A model generated the notes under the pieces. It worked only from the letters and a program-made list of their open reading frames with translations, searched no databases and had not been told where the DNA came from. This document shows, piece by piece, positions 32,662-43,075 of a stretch of 64,000 nucleotides of DNA. The position numbers were made by a program, and so were the translations under genes. This stretch comes from Cerrena zonata (taxonomy: Eukaryota > Basidiomycota > Agaricomycetes > Polyporales > Cerrenaceae). Numbering within the stretch: position 1 is the stretch's first letter; each line of letters begins with the position of its first letter. The DNA lies in contig JASBNA010000095.1 in assembly GCA_038087015.1 (NCBI GenBank), positions 53,380-117,379 of the forward strand. The letters run 5' to 3'.

Positions 32662-33426
32662 TTACAAATTTGGTGGATCATCTCTAGATCTTGGTGATAG
32701 ATTAGCACTTTCAAATTTAACCTCACTATCAAATTTAACCTCATCCTCAACTTCTTTCGTAGATGTATTGATTTCAAAATCTTCATCAACTTGTTCAACG
32801 TTTTGTACTTCTTCAATATAATACTTTAACATACTTTCAATTCCATTTTTCAATGTTACTGACAGTGAGTCGCATGATCTACATGCCCCTTTCAATCTTA
32901 AATAAACCGTTCCATCATCTTCTCGAAAATTAACAAATTCAATATCTCCTCCATCATCTTGAATTGCCGGTCTAATTCTAGTGAAGATTAACTCTTTAAT
33001 CATCGATATAACTTCATCGTCTTCCTCACTGATTTCCATATCATTACTTAATTCATGTCCTTCACTTATTATTGGGGTTCCATTAGTTAAATATTCAGTT
33101 AAAATTGAAAATATCTCCGGCTTTAATAATGACCAGTTCAAATCTTGACTAGATTTTTCAATGGTAATGAAATTACTTCCAAACATAACCGACCTGATCC
33201 CATCAACACTAAATAATTTCAATGCTAATGGACTACAGGCTGCCTCTCTCCCACTTAAGAATTCTCGAGTCTCATTCTCTCCTAAAATATTCATCGATGG
33301 TAAAAATTTTAATGCATGTTCATTGGGGGTTTCCATAGTTTGAATGAATAAACTTCTTAAAAAATTGGTGCTTAGCCCATGGTTGAGGCTTCTTAATCTT
33401 GGATTGAAACTTCTTAGCGCAAACAT
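32662..33426 (-). CDS. NFU1: Mitochondrial Fe-S cluster scaffold Nfu1
   Basis: 254 residues. The N terminus is a mitochondrial presequence (MFALRSFNPRLRSLNHGLST). The NifU N-terminal domain (about 30-125: IQTMETPNEHALKFLP) is followed by the NifU C-terminal domain with the cluster-binding CxxC in KGACRSCDS (about residue 190). Nfu1 delivers 4Fe-4S clusters to lipoate synthase and aconitase-type targets. An acidic tail of about 45 residues follows the domain. ATG at 33426. Confidence 0.94.
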   Translation of the reverse strand: MFALRSFNPRLRSLNHGLSTNFLRSLFIQTMETPNEHALKFLPSMNILGENETREFLSGREAACSPLALKLFSVDGIRSVMFGSNFITIEKSSQDLNWSLLKPEIFSILTEYLTNGTPIISEGHELSNDMEISEEDDEVISMIKELIFTRIRPAIQDDGGDIEFVNFREDDGTVYLRLKGACRSCDSLSVTLKNGIESMLKYYIEEVQNVEQVDEDFEINTSTKEVEDEVKFDSEVKFESANLSPRSRDDPPNL

Positions 33427-33719
33427 TTGGAATATATCGTATGTATTAATCTATAAATCTAGTCCTGCTATTAACGGGTATATCAAGAAGAAAAAATTTC
33501 AGTCTAGTGATGATCTCTTAAGTACTTCTGTCTATTAGTCAGTTTATATTCAAGGCAAATTAAAAAAAAAAAAAAAAGTGAATCGTTCACGACCCCGGAT
33601 TGGCTACTCCCGGAATTCATCGAGAAAAAGAAAATCTCTTCGACATTCGGGAAGTCCCGGAACTCAGCAGCCAATCCCTTATCTTTTTCATCTTTGAATC
33701 AAGATGACTCTCCGATGAC

Positions 33720-36700
33720 TCAATTACCAAAGAGAATCTTTTCAAACATGGAAGCAGCTTTCTCTTCGAACTTGCTTTCACTGACGTCGCTCCCACTAAT
33801 ACTTTGATCCAACTCTAGTTTGTTTTCTGCTAATTGTAGCATATTTTCCTCGATGGTATTTTTCGTAATTAATTTATTCACTTTAACTTCTTGGGTTTGA
33901 CCAACTCTGTGAGCTCTATCTTCGGCTTGTTTGTCATCATGGGGGTTATAAGACTGATCGTACATGATGACATTATTTGCAGCCACTAAATTGATACCGA
34001 AACCACCGGCCTTGGTACTTAATAAAAACACTGGGATTGTCTTATCGTCATAAAAGGTATCGATTAAATCTTGTCTGGTATCAACAGTGGTTTGTCCATC
34101 TAGTCTTAAGAATTTGATTTGATGAATGCTGAAGATTTTCTCCAAAATATCAAGCATTTGAGTAAATAATGAGAATACCAATACTTTTTCTTTTTTTTCA
34201 ATGGCTTGATTGATGATTTCAATAAACTTACTAATTTTCCCACTGTTTAAGAATTCAGAATCTTTTAAAATATACTTTCCTAAAGTTTTAGGGAATTTTT
34301 CACACAAGTTATTTAATTCATAATCTGACATAACACTCATATCTTCTAAAATGTATTGTTGATTTGCCTCGACGTATTCAGGTTCTTCCATGATTAACTT
34401 GGACATTTTAGTTAATTTTGCATCAGTATAAATTAATCTAAATAATAATGGATGCATTGATGCTTTTCTTAAAGACATCATGACATTTGAAGAAGTTGGA
34501 ATAGCAACTTTACGTGCTTCTTCTGCTTCTTTACCTACTAATTGTTTTCTTCTCTCTCTTTCAATTCTTGTAGCTTTACCTTGATTCAAATATTTATCGT
34601 AAATCTCCTGTTGAGATTTAGTTAGTTCACAGTAAACCACTTCATGAGTTTTGGGTGGTAAATGTTTCAAAACTTGAACCTTCTTACGTCTTAAAACAAA
34701 AGGCGTCATCATGGTTTTGGCTTTCGAAATGGCTTGGATGGATAATAATGGATTATACTCTGAATCAATAGATACCTTTTGTTTGAATAAACCTTGTAAA
34801 TCTTCTCTTTTATCATTGAATAAATCCGGTAACATAAATGCTAATAATGATACTAATTCTTTTAAGTTATTTTGTAATGGAGTACCAGTTAATAACAATC
34901 TGAAATTAGCTTTTAATCTCATTAACTTCGTATATCTCTCGGAATTAGAATTTTTCAACATATGACCTTCATCGTAAACAATCATATCAAAATTTTGATT
35001 TCTTAAAAATTTAAAATCAGGAGCTGAACCAGTGGCTAAATTATAAGTAGTTACCATCACATCAAATTCGGCGTCTTGTAAATCATATCTAAGTTCTTCT
35101 CTTTCCTTTTGAGATCCATAATATGCTTGAACTGCGAATTCTGGACAAAACTTTTGAAATTCTCTTAACCAATTTTCCAAAGTCGATGATGGAACCACAA
35201 CTAAGTGAGGTCCCTTAGTTTCCAATGACTTCAAATGAGCCATGAAGGATATAACTTGACAAGTTTTTCCTAAACCCATTTCATCTGCTAAAATACACGA
35301 TAATTTATTTTGATATAATAAATTGAGCCAATTAACACCAACTAATTGATAATTTTTTAAATCAACAGATGGATCAAGTAATGCTGGTTTAGTAATGTAT
35401 TTTAATCCCTTTTTATTACTAATTACTTCAAGATCAGTCATCTCTAATTCACCTTCGCCAGTAACAGTCACTCCCCATTTAGACATTTGTTCTTTAATAA
35501 GATCACCATATTCAGAACACTTTTTAACTAACGAATCAACAGCTTTATAACCTTTAAGACTGAATTCTGTATTTTCAACAATTTTTAACCCTAAGGCCTT
35601 ACGTAAAGTTTTTCTTTTCTTTGTATTAGATTCCGCTTCAGGGGTTTCTTCAGTTTCGAAATTATTCTCTGAAATCTCATAAATCGTATTAAAAGGTCTG
35701 TGAGATATTAAAGCATCAGCAACTTTTGGTGCTATATTACTAATTTCAACTATATCTTGAGTTGAAGCATTATTTAAGAATTCTAAAATTTGGGAATCAA
35801 TCGAAGTAATTCCGGTGTTGTAAACTTCTTCATCTTCTTCAGACATACTATCATCGTCAGCGTCATCGTCTTCTAAGTCATCATCGCTAATAACATGAAC
35901 TTTTTCAGCTTTTGCCTTTCTTTTATTCTGTTTAATTTTCTCTTCGATTCTATCGAGATCGTCATCTGCAACAATATCATTATCAGAGTCTTCAGATTTC
36001 ATCTTTTTGAAATTAGTCTTATTATTATCGTAGTTAAATTTAGGTAATTCAGGATCTTTGAACTTGAATTTTTCACTTAAATTTTTCGATATTTCAGGAT
36101 CTGGAGTAGCCGAAGTTGAATCATTACCACGAACCAATCTTCTTCTTTTAGGTTGAGCTTCTTCAGTTTTTTCATCTTGTTTCTTAAAGACTTGATCAAT
36201 CGATAATTGCTGTTTAGGTTTATGTTTATACTTCTCCAAAATAGACATTTTAGGTTTACCTAAATTAACTCTGGTTGATTTATCGTTTAATGAAGATAAT
36301 CTCATTGGTTTACGAGGAGATGCAGAATCAGCCTTCAATCTAGCTTTCCCTCTTGATTTTATTGGAGAAGAGTCTTCATCATCTTCATCATGGTTTGGTT
36401 TTTCCGCTTGCTTTTCATTTAAAGCATTATTTTTACGATTTTCTTCTTCTTCTCGTTGTAATTCTTGATGTCGAGCTAAATCTTCCATTTGTTTGGCTAA
36501 TCTTTCTTTATTCAATTCTTCTTGTCTTTGCTTTTCCTTCAACAAGTTTTCTTCCTTTTCCTTCTCAATCTTTGATACAATCGCTGATTTATCATAATTA
36601 TCGCTCAACCATTGACTTATATCTCTTAGGTTACCTTTTCCTTTGATAAAACCTTTGAATATATCGCTTTCGTTCAAATAATAAAACTTTTTCCTAATCA

Positions 36701-36914
36701 TGGGGAAGTTTTGGTGGTTTCTGATCGAATTTCTCTTTTTCTCCAACTCCTCTTCTTTGGAAGACGGTGTCAAAGGTTTTGTTGTCATACTTGGAGGTAT
36801 AAAATTGGAATTAGTTGGAGATGATTTGATATTAATAGGCAGAGAGCTGGGAACTTGCACGTACGATCCGTTGGACTTCTTGGGTGTTTCTCTGGCTGAA
36901 TCTTCTTGACTCAT
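33720..36914 (-). CDS. FUN30: SNF2-family chromatin remodeler Fun30
   Basis: 1064 residues from the ATG at 36914 (MSQEDSARETPKKSNG). Long charged N terminus, then a CUE-like segment (about 370-410: DSQILEFLNNASTQDIVEI). The ATPase has motif I DEMGLGKTCQVI, the DEAH-type box as DEGH, motif III LTGTPLQNNL and the C-terminal helicase motifs (RLDGQTTVDTRQ, FLLSTKAGGFGINL, DRAHRVGQTQEV). The insertion between lobes and the N-terminal CUE point to Fun30/SMARCAD1 rather than Swr1 or Ino80. Fun30 acts in resection at DNA breaks and in silent chromatin. Confidence 0.94.
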   Translation of the reverse strand: MSQEDSARETPKKSNGSYVQVPSSLPINIKSSPTNSNFIPPSMTTKPLTPSSKEEELEKKRNSIRNHQNFPMIRKKFYYLNESDIFKGFIKGKGNLRDISQWLSDNYDKSAIVSKIEKEKEENLLKEKQRQEELNKERLAKQMEDLARHQELQREEEENRKNNALNEKQAEKPNHDEDDEDSSPIKSRGKARLKADSASPRKPMRLSSLNDKSTRVNLGKPKMSILEKYKHKPKQQLSIDQVFKKQDEKTEEAQPKRRRLVRGNDSTSATPDPEISKNLSEKFKFKDPELPKFNYDNNKTNFKKMKSEDSDNDIVADDDLDRIEEKIKQNKRKAKAEKVHVISDDDLEDDDADDDSMSEEDEEVYNTGITSIDSQILEFLNNASTQDIVEISNIAPKVADALISHRPFNTIYEISENNFETEETPEAESNTKKRKTLRKALGLKIVENTEFSLKGYKAVDSLVKKCSEYGDLIKEQMSKWGVTVTGEGELEMTDLEVISNKKGLKYITKPALLDPSVDLKNYQLVGVNWLNLLYQNKLSCILADEMGLGKTCQVISFMAHLKSLETKGPHLVVVPSSTLENWLREFQKFCPEFAVQAYYGSQKEREELRYDLQDAEFDVMVTTYNLATGSAPDFKFLRNQNFDMIVYDEGHMLKNSNSERYTKLMRLKANFRLLLTGTPLQNNLKELVSLLAFMLPDLFNDKREDLQGLFKQKVSIDSEYNPLLSIQAISKAKTMMTPFVLRRKKVQVLKHLPPKTHEVVYCELTKSQQEIYDKYLNQGKATRIERERRKQLVGKEAEEARKVAIPTSSNVMMSLRKASMHPLLFRLIYTDAKLTKMSKLIMEEPEYVEANQQYILEDMSVMSDYELNNLCEKFPKTLGKYILKDSEFLNSGKISKFIEIINQAIEKKEKVLVFSLFTQMLDILEKIFSIHQIKFLRLDGQTTVDTRQDLIDTFYDDKTIPVFLLSTKAGGFGINLVAANNVIMYDQSYNPHDDKQAEDRAHRVGQTQEVKVNKLITKNTIEENMLQLAENKLELDQSISGSDVSESKFEEKAASMFEKILFGN

Positions 36915-37159
36915 AATCACACTACGAAAGTGAAAAGGATCAATCTAAAAGGAAGAAGCTTACATTGAATTCAAAATGTATATAGTAGCACAATTTTTTT
37001 TTTTTTCACTTCTTCGCATCACAAAGGGAAACCCGTACCATTATCGCCGTCGCGTCACAGCGAGAGTTTACAAGACGCGACTGCAAATATTAAATGTTGC
37101 AACCATGGGATTTATAGCTATTAAATCAAGCAATACTTAAAATTATACATATAGAGGTA

Positions 37160-37324
37160 TTATGAAGTGATATGATTATTTGCATTTACATCACTTTCTA
37201 TAAAAGCTGGGTCAACGTTGAAGTTTAGTCCAGCTTCTGTCAATTTTCTCTTAATATTTGGATCGTCAGCTAACTTAGATGCCTCTCGTAGTATTCTCTC
37301 CAGTCCACTTGGGTTTTGATTCAT
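37160..37324 (-). CDS. Candidate small protein of 54 residues
   Basis: An ATG-to-stop frame of 55 codons, too short for usual cut-offs. It begins MNQNPSGLERILREASKLAD, goes on with DDPNIKRKLTEAGLNFNVDP and ends ANNHITS. The composition is protein-like (charged, amphipathic helix then a polar tail), unlike the AT-rich surroundings. It contains one CTG codon at residue 8, read as Ser in this clade. No family recognised. It sits in the 1.4-kb gap between FUN30 and JLP1. Confidence 0.55.
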   Translation of the reverse strand: MNQNPSGLERILREASKLADDPNIKRKLTEAGLNFNVDPAFIESDVNANNHITS

Positions 37325-38343
37325 GCTATCTTTGTTATTAAGGGGCTAATAAAAAACGAAAAAACACATATTTTGCTTAAGCTGTACAAGTTCAAGAAAA
37401 CTAGTTGTTGAATAAAATTTCAAAATAAGCCTGAGGTCTTTCTAATTGCCGTAGATTGGATACTTAGCTACCAAGGGCCATATAAAAATTTAAGCTAATC
37501 TTTGGCAAGTAGTGCCAATATAGTAAAAGAGTGGTATAACTAGAATGATTACTTCACTAATATCGATGAAAAAATTATGTTAGTAGATCCATCTTATACC
37601 AGATATATGATGTGATCTCAACTAGTCGATAAATCATCCTTCGCCCATTCAGTTTCAGTTTTAGTGATAAGAATGATCAAAAAAGTAGATTCATTAGCTA
37701 ATTGTAACAGCCGCAGGTTTACCATACATTTCGCAAATGTGAGTTTCAGAACCTCTTTTACCTTTGCTTTTGAAAATTGAAGTTGTCCATTACATTGACG
37801 TTCATCTTACTCTTCTAATCAGATTACCAGTATAGAGCTTAATCCCTCTAGATAATGCTAATGATTTGTATTTTTCGTCAAGCTGTTATTTAATAATACA
37901 ATAGTATTGATTATTACAATAAGTAGGCTGTAAAGTAGTAGTTATTAAGTATTGCTTCCACTTGACCATTCATTTTATATCATTTTTGTTATTTTCTCGT
38001 AAATTTTGTATCTTTCAAAAAAAACTCCATAATTTCACTAATTTTATTCAGTATTGGATCCTCACCATTCCAAAACTTTTACAAATATCAACAAATATCA
38101 AATTTTCAATATCTTTACTGCCTCATCAACTTGCCAACCTCTTTAATTTTCTACTTAATGAAACTTATATCTCTTTATTCATACTTGAAGAAGTTTATAT
38201 TCAGTTTTGATGCAAAAAAATCAAAATACTGCATAGTACGCCTCATATCACTTCCTCTTTTGGAAACACACATCCTCTATAAAGATTTGTTTCATTTAAC
38301 ATTACATACATTTAACATTACAAACATTTAACCTATAAGAATA
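37325..38343. other. Gap upstream of the 54-residue ORF, with a possible gene relic
   Basis: About 1 kb. On the minus strand, 37560-37900 can be read as protein-like pieces broken by stops and frame changes (DEKYKSLALSRGIKLYTGN, then KGKRGSETHICEMYGKP, then TKTETEWAKDDLSTS). This looks like a decayed gene but I could not identify it. The rest is AT-rich. Confidence 0.35.
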
Positions 38344-39537
38344 CTATAAGTGTTTTGGGATGATTCCTAGCTTGAGATAGAGTTCCCCCAAGTAGTGAGG
38401 GTCGTTGAAGTGCTGTAAGTCTGCCACGGGACTAGGGCCCTGGGGAGAAGATCTTACTGCAAAACGGATAACTGGATTGCCAAACTCGTCCGTAGCTGAT
38501 TCGTCAATACCAGTTGGAGAATGGACCGTGCGTCTGTTATCCCAGCAAACAACGGTGTTAGGTTCCCAGCTGGCTCTCAACTGCAAGTCGTGGGCCGATT
38601 CGATGTGATTATATAAGAATTCCATTAAGAAAGTAGATTCTTCTTCCTTTAACTCAACAATTTGTCTGGAAAATTCTCTATTCAAAAAGATGTATTTTTC
38701 CTTTGTAACTGGATGTTCAACAATCAAGGGGTGGATATTGGAGACCGGGTCTCTTCTGCTAAAACCACCTTGTTGTCTTTGCAAATGAGCCTGGTCTTCG
38801 GATGTATGTAAAACATGCAAACCTTGTAATCGTTTCTGAAACTCTGGTGATAATCTCTTATAAGCTTCAACAGTGTCGGCAAATAAAGTGTCACCACCAC
38901 TTTCAGGACCTTGTAAGACGCTAAAGAAACAATAAGAAGGGGGCATTTTCTCATAACTAACATCGGTATGCCACTGGGTATTAGTTAATCTTGTTTTAAA
39001 AGCACTTTCTAACTCGTCTTTGGAGGTACCTCTGAAGGTGACATGCAAATCAGGTACGTCCTCTGGAGCCCCAGACGTAGGGTGGATGTGTAAAGGACCA
39101 AAGTATCTTGACCAATCAGCAAAATATTTGGGCCCTTTTTGCAACAAGTTTTGGTTTCTGAAAATTACTACACCTCTTCTGGCCAATAATAAACTCAAGT
39201 CGTTTTTGGCGTTTTCATCCAACTCCGATAACTGAATGCCTTCTATTTCAGTTCCAAATTTGGGAGTAACGTTCTTCATAGTGTATTCGCCGTTCCCGGC
39301 ATGTTCCAATAAACTAGAATACCCATCATCTCCGTAAACTCCTTTATCATCCAATGATTGAAATTTTAACGGAGGATACTTAACATTTGGATTCCATGTT
39401 GGTAAAAACTCGGGGTACTTGGCCTTTTCGCTGTTTTCCCTACTAACCGTAAGATTCCCTTGAGCCGTGTAAGCAGTATGGTTCTTATTGAATTGAGAAG
39501 GATCGTATCTGGAAGCTGCTGCTGCAATTGGTGCCAT
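38344..39537 (-). CDS. JLP1: Sulfonate/alpha-ketoglutarate dioxygenase, Jlp1/TauD type
   Basis: 397 residues. Fe(II)/2-oxoglutarate dioxygenase that releases sulfite from sulfonates such as taurine. Iron ligands are His190 and Asp192 (QWHTDVSYE) and the distal His339 (NRRTVHSPTG); the 2-oxoglutarate-binding Arg is in VIRFAVRSS near 358-362. The length and TauD plan match Jlp1 of yeasts. ATG at 39537. Upstream there is an inverted CCACAGTT element, suggesting sulfur-limitation control by Met31/32-like factors. Confidence 0.87.
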   Translation of the reverse strand: MAPIAAAASRYDPSQFNKNHTAYTAQGNLTVSRENSEKAKYPEFLPTWNPNVKYPPLKFQSLDDKGVYGDDGYSSLLEHAGNGEYTMKNVTPKFGTEIEGIQLSELDENAKNDLSLLLARRGVVIFRNQNLLQKGPKYFADWSRYFGPLHIHPTSGAPEDVPDLHVTFRGTSKDELESAFKTRLTNTQWHTDVSYEKMPPSYCFFSVLQGPESGGDTLFADTVEAYKRLSPEFQKRLQGLHVLHTSEDQAHLQRQQGGFSRRDPVSNIHPLIVEHPVTKEKYIFLNREFSRQIVELKEEESTFLMEFLYNHIESAHDLQLRASWEPNTVVCWDNRRTVHSPTGIDESATDEFGNPVIRFAVRSSPQGPSPVADLQHFNDPHYLGELYLKLGIIPKHL

Positions 39538-39633
39538 GGTTGATGAATTACCAGGTTTCCAAATCTCAAATATCCAAGCATCCCCATCTTATATAAAGAA
39601 AGAACCTCTTTCAGGTCCGACCCGGTCAATCAG

Positions 39634-39656
39634 CTAACTGTAATAGCCACAGTTAG
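39634..39656. promoter_or_regulatory. Inverted repeat with CCACAGTT upstream of JLP1
   Basis: CTAACTGT (39634-39641) and ACAGTTAG (39649-39656) form a perfect 8-bp dyad with 7 bases between. It includes CCACAGTT (39647-39654), close to the Met31/Met32 site. About 100-120 bases before the JLP1 ATG. Confidence 0.5.
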
Positions 39657-39842
39657 TGATTGCAAAAAAATACAATATTGCACCATCATTGGTGTACTCA
39701 CCAAAAAAAATCGAAAAAAACGTACTGGATCGAAGAGATAAACACGCTGAAGCCACTGTTTTCTACTACAAAAAAGCAGTTGATTGTTTCACTATTTGAT
39801 GGAAAGTGATAGCACCAGGATTCGGGTCGGATCGGTAGCAAA

Positions 39843-40892
39843 ATGGGATACAAATTATTGTCTTGTGGGTCTAATGGCAATTACCAATTAGGCATATCAG
39901 ACGATGAGGACTACAATACCCTTCAAGCCGCCGAATTCCATATAGGTGATAAGGTGGTTAGTGATATGCCGGACAAACCAATCAAGATCGTGTGTGGAGG
40001 AAATCACACGTTTGTTTTGTTTGAGTCAGGATCACTCTATAGTTGTGGACAGAACACCTATGGCCAATGTGCATTGGCCAGCAGGCAACATATAGTTGGA
40101 TTCCATCAGGTGCAAGGTTCTTGGAAAGACGTTAGTGCAGGATGGGAGTTTTCAGTTTTGGTTAACAAACACGATGAGTTATTTGTCTGTGGATTGGGAT
40201 TGAAACACGAATTGGGATTGGGTAGCATCACCAGAACAGAATTGAAAAAGCTAGATATCAAATTCCCTTCTCCAATCAGCAAAATTCGTTCTTGTGTGAA
40301 TCACACTATTTTGATCTTGCAAAATGGGGAATTGTATGGTTGGGGGAATTGCAGGAAAGGTCAATTGGGTACTTTGGTTGCAAAAGCTAATGGTAAGTTA
40401 CCCAGCACCTTGACCTCCCCTACTAAGCTAAATTTTGGGGTTGAGCAAATTCTTGATTTTGAAATTGGTAGAGACGTTACCTATATTTACTCGGGAACTC
40501 ACATTTATATATTTGGTAAGACAAAAGAATCGTTTACGGTGGAGAAGCAGATTGGTTCCTTAAAAGCTATGTGGTCTTCAGTTCACTATACTTGTGATTC
40601 CAAAATCAACTCGTATGGCAATAATAGCCATGGTCAGTTAATTCCATCCACAAGTCCATGTCCAAGGAGTTTCGAAATTGGTAGTGAACATGGCCTTTTA
40701 CATGCAAATAACAAAGTCTATGCTTGGGGTTGGGGCGAACATGGCAATTGCGGTGTTCACTCAAAACCAGTCTCATCCAAACTAGAGGATCAAGTCACTT
40801 TCAACTATCTAAACGAAATCTATTCGGGTTCTAATGTTATATTACTAGGTTGTGGTTGTGCAACTAGTTGGATTATAGTATCTACAGTCTAA
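39843..40892 (+). CDS. ATS1: RCC1-like protein Ats1/Kti13
   Basis: 349 residues forming RCC1-type beta-propeller repeats (LLSCGSNGNYQLG at residue 5, SCGQNTYGQCAL, GWGNCRKGQLG, YAWGWGEHGNCGVHS). A single-propeller protein of this length is Ats1/Kti13, the partner of Kti11/Dph3 in diphthamide synthesis and Elongator tRNA modification. Its partner gene DPH3 is also in this window (58285-58503). ATG at 39843. Divergent from JLP1. Confidence 0.86.
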   Translation: MGYKLLSCGSNGNYQLGISDDEDYNTLQAAEFHIGDKVVSDMPDKPIKIVCGGNHTFVLFESGSLYSCGQNTYGQCALASRQHIVGFHQVQGSWKDVSAGWEFSVLVNKHDELFVCGLGLKHELGLGSITRTELKKLDIKFPSPISKIRSCVNHTILILQNGELYGWGNCRKGQLGTLVAKANGKLPSTLTSPTKLNFGVEQILDFEIGRDVTYIYSGTHIYIFGKTKESFTVEKQIGSLKAMWSSVHYTCDSKINSYGNNSHGQLIPSTSPCPRSFEIGSEHGLLHANNKVYAWGWGEHGNCGVHSKPVSSKLEDQVTFNYLNEIYSGSNVILLGCGCATSWIIVSTV

Positions 40893-41347
40893 ATGTCACG
40901 AAGTATCTTTCCCATATTCATCTATTGCACCAGATGAAAAGACATCAACTGCTCAAAGATGGAAAATATGTTCGACGTGGTTTCTATAGGACAAGTGTAT
41001 CGATGATAAATCAATAGTTCCAATCACGTCTGATCCAAATCATACAATTCAAACCATTAACACAAATCAAAACTGATAAACCATCTTCTTGCTTATCCAT
41101 TCAAGTATACTTCATCTTTACAATCCTTTGTAAACACAACGTATACCAATAATGAAGTAGTTGCTTTCCAGAGTAATCTCGAAATTTCCATCTCATCTTT
41201 TAAAGTAAAGGAAGAAAAAAAAAAAAAAAAAATCAGCAAAATATTAAGGTGCGGGTAATCCATTATGATTTTAGAAAGATTCAAAAAATTGTGACTGGAA
41301 CATAATAAGGATAAACCCTAGAGTAATTACTGATTGAAAGCAAGAAG
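40893..41347. other. Intergenic region ATS1-OPI10
   Basis: Poly(A) tract near 41216-41232. No gene or clear motif seen. Confidence 0.5.
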
Positions 41348-41968
41348 ATGTTTGGAGCAGTGTGTTCGGGAAGACCAATTCAATTAGCAAATCAGGTGGA
41401 AACCACCAAGTACGTTATTGCCATACCAAATTCATCCAATGTTAATTATGTAACTGTTTTCTTATTGCCCCAAACTGAATTTACTGATTCGAATTTTACG
41501 GCATTGGTATATTTCCAATTACCAAATTCAACTGAATTTAAACTCTTAGGAGGATTGAATCCATTGAAACCCTCGGCAATTTATAAGATTAATAATAATG
41601 ATAATAGTAAACAAAATGCGACCCAATTGGATGATATTGATATGAATGATTCTGCAAATGCTGCTTCAACGATAAATATCGGAATTTCAATTGAACCAAC
41701 ACCACAGGCGGAAGCTTTATTGGCTGAAGCAAAAAGCAACGTTTCGGCACTCACTCCTGTGCCACTAAAACCAACTTCTGGTAATACTAAAAATCCTCAA
41801 GATACTGCATTCTTAGCTAATCAAATTGTTACCCATGCTTATAACTATTTGAGTGGGTTTGTTGATGCAACCGGGAAAGTTCCAATGAAAGCATTTGATA
41901 CTTGGTGGGAAAAGTTTAAGAATAGGTTGGTTAGTAATCCAAATTTTTTGGATGAATTAAAGAATTAA
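41348..41968 (+). CDS. OPI10: Opi10 / Hikeshi homolog
   Basis: 206 residues. The N terminus MFGAVCSGRPIQLANQVETT and the block VTVFLLPQTEF with GGLNPLKPSAIYK are typical of the Hikeshi family, which imports Hsp70 into the nucleus under heat stress in animals; yeast Opi10 affects phospholipid synthesis. The C-terminal conserved domain (ANQIVTHAYNYLSGF, then FDTWWEKFKNRLVSNPNFL) is intact. A loop of Asn/Asp at about 80-100 is variable. Confidence 0.93.
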   Translation: MFGAVCSGRPIQLANQVETTKYVIAIPNSSNVNYVTVFLLPQTEFTDSNFTALVYFQLPNSTEFKLLGGLNPLKPSAIYKINNNDNSKQNATQLDDIDMNDSANAASTINIGISIEPTPQAEALLAEAKSNVSALTPVPLKPTSGNTKNPQDTAFLANQIVTHAYNYLSGFVDATGKVPMKAFDTWWEKFKNRLVSNPNFLDELKN

Positions 41969-43075
41969 TGATTCGATTTCATGATTATGCTTTTTGTTTT
42001 TTGTTTCTTTTTTTTTAATCAGTCCAATTATATGGAAGTTTTTCCATGGATAAATCATTTTGTACTTTTCCTTGCATTCTAGAATTCATTACATGACTTA
42101 TGTCGAGAAACTGTGTCGAATCTGCATCCCAGCACGTTTGTCACAATTTATGTTCGTCATTACTTATCTGACCGGTGGGCCGAAAATACGATCATCACCT
42201 AATATTAAATATCAAACGGGCCATTGTCCAATGTTCGCTTAGGTTATCTATTGAAATCTAATTAAGGTAATTTTTTTTTGATTCACTTCTCCCTATAAAA
42301 TAAAACTTTGTTTAATAGACACTTACCTACGTATCTCGCATAATTGTATCACGCTAATTTTATTCAAACAGCCTCCTGTTAATTTGTGAAAATGATAAAA
42401 TTCACAATTAATCGATAAGCCGTATCAGGATGATGAATAATAAACCGATCCTGTGCAAACTCAAGCAACTTCAAAACTTTTATGATTTCAACCACTTACG
42501 AAGCAGCGTAAGCTATCCACTTTCCACGGATAAATTTGGTGGGGTGTTGAGCCTTTTTTCGGTCTAATAAAATAGTTTGAAAGAGAATGGGCGATATCAA
42601 GCATATATCGAAATAATTTTGCAATTCGCAGTCGGGAGTTCCTTATGCTGCGTTTTTTTTTTTTTTTTTTGTTTTTCTTCTGTTTTTTTTTGCGATAATT
42701 CTCTACACTGTTGATAACGAAAATCAAATTATCCATTTATTGTTATAAAGAATGGCAAAGAAAAGAATAAACCTATTAATCCATGGTAACCGAAAGAGTG
42801 TTGAAGTAAAATAAAACGGGGTATTTTGAATCTTGTAGCGTAAGATAAAGTATTCCCTAATTCAAATTGTGAATTAAAAAAAAAAAAAAAAAAAAAAGGA
42901 AAAACCTTAGAAGCATAAAACTATAGAAAAATATAACTATGGAGAAAGAAATACTGGTAAATTGACTCACCAGTGAGAAAGAGCCAGAAAAGAGAAAGAG
43001 AATGTGAAATTTGGTGATATACGAAAGCTTAATTTAGAAAGAAAGGAAATCCCTAAAATAGAAACGTAGAAGACA
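41969..43075. other. Convergent gap OPI10 to secreted-protein gene
   Basis: About 1.1 kb, long for a convergent gap. Poly(T) at 42653-42670 and a 22-base poly(A) near 42876-42897. A frame coding Lys-rich sequence at 42488-42736 is just the poly(T) tract in translation. No RNA gene identified. Confidence 0.5.
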
